From RGIG5952 sp045603485 (GTDB lineage Bacteria > Verrucomicrobiota > Kiritimatiellia > RFP12 > JAAYLN01), in contig JAZUMF010000005.1 of the NCBI GenBank assembly GCA_045603485.1, forward strand, positions 41,385 through 105,384: a stretch of DNA of 64,000 nucleotides, in the 5' to 3' direction. Shown here in pieces: positions 44,665 through 51,600 of this stretch (position 1 is its first letter; every line of letters starts with the position of its first letter). A model generated the notes under the pieces. It was not told the DNA's origin. It saw nothing but the letters and a program-made list of their open reading frames with translations, and searched no databases. The position numbers and the translations under genes were made by a program.

Positions 44665-46101
44665 ATGACGATGACACGGTTAGATGAATTACTGAGAAAC
44701 GGCGAAGGACTCGCCACAGAGTTCAAGCGGTGCTCGGGTAGAGTTGAGCACGATGTGTTTGAGTCTATCTGCGCATTCCTTAACAGGTTTGGCGGCGATG
44801 TGTTACTTGGGGTCGAGGATGACGGGACTGTTGTCGGGATAAAAGGCGATCCGGTCGCATTGCGCAATAATATTATGAATATTGCGAATGACGGGAATGT
44901 TTTTGATCCGGTTGCATATATCGCGCCTGAGATTGTCGAGTATGATGGTAAGACGATTATCAGTGTTCATGTTCCTGCAAGCGGCGAGATTCATGCTTAT
45001 AAGGGCGTTGTTTATGATCGCAACGGCGATGCGGATGTGCGTGTGCGCTCGACGGCGGCCAAGGGTATGATGTTGCTGCGCAAACAGGGTGTTTTCACTG
45101 AACAGCGGATATATCCGTATGTTACAAAGGCCGATTTGAATCTTGCCGATCTAAAGCGGCTTCGCATTCGTGCGCAGAATAACAGCCGTGATGAAAGCCG
45201 CCATCCGTGGATGGATATGGATGATGATCAGCTTCTGCGTAGTGCCAAGCTGGTTGGCACAGATCGTGAATCTGGTAAGAGTGGTTTTAACCTTGCGGCC
45301 GTTATGCTGCTTGGAACGGAAGATGTTATAAAAGATATTTGCCCCGCATATGTTACGGATGCCATTTTGCGTGTTAAAGACATTGATCGTTATGACGATC
45401 GCGATGTGGTCGGTGTTAATTTGATTGCGGCATACGACAGATTGATGGATTTTGCGAGAAAGCATCTTCCGGATCCGTTTTTTCTTGAAGGGGATATCCG
45501 TAAAAGTCTTCGTGAAATTATCGTCCGTGAAATGGTGGCAAATACGCTCATTCATCGCGAATTTACGAGTTCGCGCCCGGCGCGGTTTGTCATTGAACGC
45601 AGCCGAATGTATGTTGAGAATGCATGTCGAGCATCCTGCGGTGATGCATTGACGCCCGAGAATTTTGTCCCCGACCCAAGAAATCCCATAATAGCCAACT
45701 TCTTCAGGGTGATTGGCTACGCTGACCAACTCGGCTCTGGTGTTAGGAATCTTTTCAAGTACGCCAAGGCATACGGCGGTTCTGATCCTAAGTTGAAGGA
45801 CGGAGACATATTTCGGATTGAGGTGTCGCTTCAGTCTGTAAAGGTGGGGGCGACTATGGAGAAAATGTCTGCTACTAGGGAGAAAACTAGGGAGGAAACG
45901 ACAGCTACTAGGGAGAAAACTAGGGAGAAAATCATTGCCTTCCTTTCAGATCATCCAAGTGCTACACAGGATGTCATAGCGAATTCGGTAGGGTTGTCAG
46001 TGAAAGGTGTGGAGTGGAACATAAAGGCGTTGAAGGATTCAGGACGCATCCGCCGTGTTGGCCCAGACAAAGGTGGACATTGGGAGGTTGTCTCGCAATG
46101 A
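44665..46101 (+). CDS. AlbA_2/Schlafen-type ATP-binding transcriptional regulator
   Basis: A 478-residue protein with an N-terminal AlbA_2/Schlafen domain: ATEFKRCSGRVEHDVFESICAFLN (15-40), then GGDVLLGVEDDGTVVGI. The central HATPase-like region contains REMVANTLIHREFTSSRPARFVIE (about 287-310) and LGSGVRNLFKYAKAYGG. A charged tandem repeat linker follows, then a C-terminal winged helix ending GGHWEVVSQ. This architecture is common in accessory regulators of bacterial islands, whose targets are mostly unknown. ATG at 44665 has GGGAGAAGG upstream. A fragment of a second protein of this type lies at 46803. Confidence 0.85.
   Translation: MTMTRLDELLRNGEGLATEFKRCSGRVEHDVFESICAFLNRFGGDVLLGVEDDGTVVGIKGDPVALRNNIMNIANDGNVFDPVAYIAPEIVEYDGKTIISVHVPASGEIHAYKGVVYDRNGDADVRVRSTAAKGMMLLRKQGVFTEQRIYPYVTKADLNLADLKRLRIRAQNNSRDESRHPWMDMDDDQLLRSAKLVGTDRESGKSGFNLAAVMLLGTEDVIKDICPAYVTDAILRVKDIDRYDDRDVVGVNLIAAYDRLMDFARKHLPDPFFLEGDIRKSLREIIVREMVANTLIHREFTSSRPARFVIERSRMYVENACRASCGDALTPENFVPDPRNPIIANFFRVIGYADQLGSGVRNLFKYAKAYGGSDPKLKDGDIFRIEVSLQSVKVGATMEKMSATREKTREETTATREKTREKIIAFLSDHPSATQDVIANSVGLSVKGVEWNIKALKDSGRIRRVGPDKGGHWEVVSQ
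45871..45927 (+). repeat. In-frame direct repeat in the AlbA-type regulator linker
   Basis: A 24-nt block occurs twice, identical, with 33-nt period (45871-45894 and 45904-45927). It encodes ATREKTRE twice in a charged Thr/Arg/Glu/Lys linker before the winged helix. The exact identity at DNA level suggests recent duplication or slippage. Confidence 0.85.
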
Positions 46102-46240
46102 AAAAGCAGAAAGACATAGCTTTGCCGATGGATGGTGCGAAAGACTATCGCAAGTGGTGGTTTTGCGTTCTATAAGTATCGTTACGTTCTTTGCGTTAAA
46201 AAATCGAAGGCGGTGGAATGTGCGACATTATGAAGATTTT

Positions 46241-46293
46241 TGATATAATGTGCAACCGTAGACCGTCCTTTACGAGGCCCGCGAGTGGCGGGC
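46241..46293 (+). promoter_or_regulatory. Extended -10 promoter element and leader hairpin before the acidic small gene
   Basis: TGATATAAT (46241-46249) is a perfect extended -10 (TGnTATAAT); no good -35 is seen. Downstream, GCCCGC (46277-46282) and GCGGGC (46288-46293) form a 6-bp GC hairpin in the putative leader. The gene start is at 46334. The rest of the gap 46102-46333 shows no gene. Confidence 0.45.
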
Positions 46294-46333
46294 AAAGGCG
46301 CTGGGAATCATTTAAGAATAAGGAGAAAGAAAG

Positions 46334-46732
46334 ATGAAAAATGGCATTAATCGTTCGACTGAGAAATTGCAGCATTATCCGTCGCCATTCTCAAAGCTTT
46401 TGCTCGTTCCGCAGGACAGTACGCTTTCGGTTGAGTCGGATCTTACTGGTGCAGTGGGCGTTTGCAAGAACGCGACTCTGGTCTGTGGCGGCTCTTGTTT
46501 CATTAACGTGGAGATTGGCGAGAAGGCTAAATTTATTTGCCGAGGAGCGTGTCTTGGAAATGTTGTGATTAAAGAGGGAGGCTTCTTTAAGTGTGATGGA
46601 GAAATGAGCGGCGACATCACAAACAACGGCGGTCGGTACGATATTCACGGATCCTTCTCCGGCGAGGTGTACGGTGAATTGGAAGAGGACGAAGAAGATG
46701 ATGATGATTACGACATAGATGAAGACAATTAA
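46334..46732 (+). CDS. Small beta-solenoid-like protein with acidic tail
   Basis: A 132-residue protein. Residues about 25-110 show short repeated beta strands with alternating hydrophobic and Gly/Cys/Asn residues (VGVCKNATLVCGGSCFINVEI and similar turns at about 18-20-residue spacing), resembling a bactofilin or small right-handed beta-helix. The last 20 residues are nearly all Asp/Glu. AAGGAG lies 8 nt before the ATG. No signal peptide or membrane segment. The family is not certain; the beta-helix reading is an inference from the periodicity. Confidence 0.6.
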   Translation: MKNGINRSTEKLQHYPSPFSKLLLVPQDSTLSVESDLTGAVGVCKNATLVCGGSCFINVEIGEKAKFICRGACLGNVVIKEGGFFKCDGEMSGDITNNGGRYDIHGSFSGEVYGELEEDEEDDDDYDIDEDN

Positions 46733-46781
46733 CGGGTACAAGAAAAGAACTTATTTTGATCCTCAACCGGCATGAGATTTT

Positions 46782-46790
46782 TGGTATAAT
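46782..46790 (+). promoter_or_regulatory. Extended -10 element upstream of the YbjN-like gene
   Basis: TGGTATAAT, a perfect TGnTATAAT element, 160 nt before the YbjN-like start and 13 nt before the AlbA-type fragment. No clear -35. It repeats the arrangement seen at 46241. Confidence 0.4.
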
Positions 46791-46802
46791 ATTAGCCAAA
46801 CG

Positions 46803-46886
46803 ATGAAACGCGGATTGACAGATTCTCGTACTTGGCATCATGCCGGCCTTGGCAAGGGCGGGCATTGGGAGACCGTGGTGCCATGA
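46803..46886 (+). pseudogene. C-terminal fragment of a second AlbA/Schlafen-type regulator
   Basis: An open stretch of 27 codons ends in GLGKGGHWETVVP and a TGA. It aligns with the last 26 residues of the regulator at 44665 (LKDSGRIRRVGPDKGGHWEVVSQ) at LxDS, G-x-x-KGGHWE and VV. The rest of such a gene is missing, so this is a relic of a duplicated or replaced regulator. It could in principle be a tiny gene, but no ribosome site is present. Confidence 0.55.
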
Positions 46887-46950
46887 GACGAGATTGTCAA
46901 ATGAACTCATTCTCTAAAACTAAAACCACAAACAAAAAGGATAAACAAAA

Positions 46951-47439
46951 ATGGATAAAATGGGTCAGGAACAGATAGTTGACGCAGTGCGCAACTGGCT
47001 TAAAGCTAACGACTGGTATTACGATTACAATGCCGAGAAGCATATGTTCAATATGAGCATCAGCCTCAAGAGCAAATTACAGTCAGGCAGGATATTCGTA
47101 GATGTCAAGGAAGACTGTTACGCGGTGTACATTTACGCGCCAATTAGGGGCAAGGACAATCTCGCCGAACTCACCAAGTACCTGACGATGGCCAACTACG
47201 GCCTGCTCAACGGGAACTTCGAGCTGGACGTAGACGACGGCGAAATCCGCTACAAGACCTACGTGAATTGCGATGGGTTGCAGGAGCTCTCTTCAGCGGT
47301 TATCGAGGACAGCATTTACGTCGGCTGTGTTATGATGGATCGCTATGGCGACGGCATCGCCGCGCTTGCGCTTGGGTTCTCCGATGCCGACACGGAAATC
47401 AAGAAGGCAGAAAAAAAGGACGAGTCTTCTGCTTCGTGA
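46951..47439 (+). CDS. YbjN domain-containing protein
   Basis: A 162-residue soluble protein with the YbjN/type III chaperone-like fold pattern: IVDAVRNWLKANDW, then strands FNMSISL and RIFVDVKEDCYAVYIYAP, a helix LAELTKYLTMANYGLLNGNFELD, and a final helix region DRYGDGIAALALGF. YbjN proteins are poorly characterised and have been linked to stress and to chaperone-like roles. AAGG lies upstream of the ATG. It lies just before the LivJ-like gene (37-nt gap with a TTTCTTT/AAAGAAA inverted repeat at 47450-47465). Confidence 0.72.
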   Translation: MDKMGQEQIVDAVRNWLKANDWYYDYNAEKHMFNMSISLKSKLQSGRIFVDVKEDCYAVYIYAPIRGKDNLAELTKYLTMANYGLLNGNFELDVDDGEIRYKTYVNCDGLQELSSAVIEDSIYVGCVMMDRYGDGIAALALGFSDADTEIKKAEKKDESSAS

Positions 47440-47476
47440 AAGAATCTATTTTCTTTAGAAAGAAAGGTATGCAACG

Positions 47477-48598
47477 ATGAAGATTAAGAAGAACCTGTTA
47501 CTGGTCGTTATCCCAACGGTCACTGTTTTGGCATTTGTCATATTTTTTGCATGCCGAAACAGACAACCAGCTTCTGCCGATAATGCTGTCCAAGTTGGTG
47601 TGATTCTGCCTTTGACGGGCTCGCTTGGATATGAAGGAACTCGTATGAAAGATGCGATGGACTTGGCATTGTCCCAATTAGATGGTGAAAAACAACAATG
47701 TTTAAAACTCAATTACGAAGACGGGAAGTTTTTGGTTCGCGATTCCATATCGGCGTTCAACAAATTAAACGAGAAGGGGATGGATGCATGGGTCATTTTT
47801 GGTGATACGCCGTTGTTAGGCATGAAAACTTTACTTGAGAAGACTGGAAAACCAGTTTTGTGCCTCATTGGAGCTCAGGATCTAGTCAAAGATTCGCAAA
47901 CGTTCTTCCATTTTTCGGGATCTATAACGTTGCCGGCTATTGAGAATGCTAAGTTTGCCAAGCGCAAGGGCGTGAAGACGGTCTCTTTAATTTATTTAAA
48001 TGAACAGATTGGTTTGGAGGTGAAGGGTGCTTTTGAACGGGAGTTTATAGACGAAGCACATAAGGTAGTCGCGTCAGAGGGATTTGACATGGGGCAACGA
48101 GCAATGAAGAGTTTGGTTGCGAAAGCTATTGCGCCTAATCCTGACGCAGTATTTGTTTATGGATATGCGACTCCATATATTGAAATCTTAAACGAAATAA
48201 AAAATGTTGGCTACCGTGGAATTGTTTTGACAGATGGAAATCTTGCCGCTGTAAAACCCGATCTTATCGATGGTGGGGAGGGCGTTTGGTATGCAGATTT
48301 TGATTTTGGCGATGGATGTGAGAACCCAGAGACTAAAAAGTTTCTGCATGACATGCATGACATCTATGGGGAGACTGCGAGTTCCTTTTCCGCATTTGCC
48401 TATGAAACGGTACGTGTGCTGTCGACAATTATCCATGATAAGGGTAAAACCCCTGCCGATATTCATAGCGGATTGTTGGCAATTAAGGACTACCACTCTA
48501 TTTTTGGTGTGATATCGTATCGTGACAATAGGGAACTTGAAATCCCAGTAGTGATTAAAAAGGCAACACGGGATAGCGCACAAGTTGTTAATGATTAA
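47477..48598 (+). CDS. LivJ-like periplasmic binding protein (lipoprotein)
   Basis: A 373-residue type I periplasmic binding protein. The N-terminus has a hydrophobic stretch ending FFAC, so C26 is a probable (non-ideal) lipidation site. VGVILPLTGSLGYEGTRMKDAMDLAL is the family hallmark. The second lobe shows VKTVSLIYLNEQIGLEVKGAFE and DAVFVYGYATPYIEILNEIKNVGY. It could complete the LivHMGF importer 2.8 kb upstream, or act as the ligand sensor of the kinase that follows: the kinase ribosome-binding site overlaps this stop codon. The ligand is unknown. Confidence 0.82.
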   Translation: MKIKKNLLLVVIPTVTVLAFVIFFACRNRQPASADNAVQVGVILPLTGSLGYEGTRMKDAMDLALSQLDGEKQQCLKLNYEDGKFLVRDSISAFNKLNEKGMDAWVIFGDTPLLGMKTLLEKTGKPVLCLIGAQDLVKDSQTFFHFSGSITLPAIENAKFAKRKGVKTVSLIYLNEQIGLEVKGAFEREFIDEAHKVVASEGFDMGQRAMKSLVAKAIAPNPDAVFVYGYATPYIEILNEIKNVGYRGIVLTDGNLAAVKPDLIDGGEGVWYADFDFGDGCENPETKKFLHDMHDIYGETASSFSAFAYETVRVLSTIIHDKGKTPADIHSGLLAIKDYHSIFGVISYRDNRELEIPVVIKKATRDSAQVVND

Positions 48599-48611
48599 GG
48601 AGGCTCCGCTC

Positions 48612-51600
48612 ATGGATGCAGGACCGGATGCACAGCATGGTGTAAATACAGGCGTTGTGGAATCCAAATACTATGTGGATGTATGGTTGCCGGACGCTAA
48701 AGACTATCCGGGGTTGAGAGGAGCAAGTCCCAAAGTCCAAGAGGCATTGGGTCTAGGCCTTGGACTTCCAGATAAACCTACAGTTGTTCCACTTGGTGAA
48801 ATAGAAATTAATCTTAAGCCTCGGTTCTATAAGCGAAACGAAAAGAATCTTGATATTGATAGTGAATCGGTCGCGGCCATTTCGTTTTCGGAAGATTTCG
48901 CGAAGCAGTGTAATTCCAATGATGTGGCCGTTCTTGCAATGATGGGTGGGGTTCTTCCTGCAGGGAAGAATTTCTTTAGAATGGGTTTTTCCGTTGAAAC
49001 TATTGCGGCCATCATTGGAGATCAGATTATTAATGATAATGACGGACGGGTGTCTCATGTTTTTTTGATTCGTGTGGATAATGATCTTGGAAATGAATTT
49101 GAACGAGCATTCTCAAGGGCGGTGAATGCCCCAAACCAAGGGCGTTCTTTGGATATACTCAAGATTGATGAGAACGGTACCCCCATTACTAAGAAGATAC
49201 AAATTACGCCGACGGACGAACAGGTGGCACGGAATACCTCAACGAATGAGGGTGTTATTAGTAAATGGTTGACTAGTTGTATTAAAAATCCGGAACACCC
49301 AAGAAATCAAGGCCTGAGATCTGTTGTCATATATGGATATTGGGAGCAATATTGGAATTTCGTAATAGAAGTATTAAGATGCAAAGCCTTTTGTAACGAC
49401 GAAGATTGGTTATATGTTGAGTCAAATTACCCGCTACATTATCCCTTTATTCTTTATGAAGCACGACATGTAGATGATTTAGATCAAGATGATTTGCAAA
49501 ATTTTACTAAAGAACGCACTGATGATATTATTCCGAGATCGGTGGAAATTACGAGTTCGGGAAAAAATAATAAAAGGATAATGGGAGATAAAAAACAAGA
49601 GAAAACAGGAGGTGAAAGTCCAGAGAAACCGCCGGAGAGTGTGTTTCACCCTCAGAAGGGGAATTTGCAAAACAACAATGAAGACGAAAGGGATTTCAAT
49701 ATATTTAATGAAAAGAAAATGGCTCATGCGAGTACGATAGCTCATGCGATCAAGAATAGGGATGAACCTGAAGAAGAGCATCAAAAAGAATCTAAGGAAC
49801 TCAGTCAAGAAAAGCTTATGCCGAGGGAACTTAAGCGAATTCGTTGTATAACGGGTAGACTCGTTAATGATGGTGAAAGTAGTTTCATTACATTTGCGAA
49901 GGAAACGGTTCGCCTGCTTCGTGCTGCTATTAGGGACGCTCATGAAAAAAAGGGAAAAGCGCAAGATCGGACCATCAAATCTATACGAGAATGCATATGC
50001 AAGTTTTTGGCAAATAGTAAGTTCTATGCAGCGGAACATCTAGGGTCTTTCTTTTTTCGAAAAGATGGTGAATTGTTTTTCCCTCTCTACCTCTATAACG
50101 GAAAGCTTGAGCGACAAAGAATCGTCAGAGAGTCTTGTTGTAAGGGTGATGAATTCACAAAGGAGGCTATAGCCGATCAATTACTACAACTATCTAATTC
50201 TCTGAACAAGATAACGCGGGCTGAAATCCCCCGCAACCTTAAGGTAGGCAATTCGGATGGTGCTAAGAAGGTATTTGAGGAATTCAGTAAAATAATTGCT
50301 GACATCTCAAAGGGAATTGAGATTAAGTTTGTAAGCTATTATCCTAATACAGAGCACCTGTTCTATACATGGACAGATACGCAGGAGGGAAATGTTGATA
50401 AGACGGAGCGATTTATCAATGTTAGCATTTTTGATGATGTTTGTAAAAAAATACAAGGTGTAATCCAGATTAACTTAAAAGATTTTGATTTGGAAGATAA
50501 CGATGCATATAGAGTATATTTGGTCTACGAGAGGACTGAAAAAGTTTTTGATGCATTAACTCTGGCGGAGTGGTGGAATACACAAAGCAATGATTGCCAG
50601 GCGACGATTATAGCTGGGAATAAAGGTTGGGAGAGATGTCTATTGCCTGTTAAGGCGGTTGTGTTTGCCAAATCAAGGATTGGGAAACAAGACGGTCAGA
50701 CGGATGAGGGTATGTCTGAAAACGAGTATAAAGATATTATAGACAATGCCAATTATGCACACTACTACCGCGACTGCGACGGCCATGAAAGCAAGTTCAA
50801 GTTTGATGAGATTTTAAGTGGTCTTTGTAAACTTCTTGGGTGTAGTGGAGACAACGGCAATTCAGAATCAGATGCCCGTTTTTTATATTATATTCCTGAA
50901 TATATTCCGGAAGACAACAAACCTGAAGGCAATAATAGTTACAAGATAGGTGGGCAAGGCGGAATCGTTATGGCGACTTGTTGCAAGTTGTCTTTGTTTG
51001 ATTTGCAAATTGTTGAGAATATGGTCTCCCACATTTTTTCTAAGCTAAAAACATGTTTGGCAGAACATGATGTCCTCCTTTCAAATATAAAATCTGCCAT
51101 TGGCTCCATAATGTCTCGCAATGGTTCTCATAACATTGGTAGCCATGTATTGGCGGCACTGTCGCACAATGTGGGAACATTGCCGGATGATAGGGTGTTA
51201 TATCAGTATATTCAGCAGCGGATGGATTATATTGCAACGGTGACGACGGACTTTCCGACATGGACGCAACCGACAATGTTTGTAGCCGATATGATGAAAA
51301 CTTTTTTATCGCAGAGGCATTTATTAGATCATATTGTGGAGAGCGAAGGGTTGCATGCATTTCAGTTTCAAAATCCTAATATGACGGATGAGGAGTGGGC
51401 GGCTCAAGAAAACTGTGTAAAGATTTATGTTAGGAAGTTAGATGGTGATGGAAGTGTAAAGGACTTCATTGAATATGAAAAGGGTAAACGAGAACTTCCC
51501 ATTGATTTGACTAATGATGTTGATTTAGCAATTCCCGGGGGAATAATTGGTGAACATGCGTTCTATACGATTCTTGAAAATATAATTCGGAATGCCGCGA

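Noticed and set aside
47450..47465. TTTCTTT/AAAGAAA inverted repeat as a terminator before the LivJ-like gene
   Set aside because: AT-only stem with a 2-nt loop cannot form a stable hairpin, and it contains the ribosome site of the next gene.
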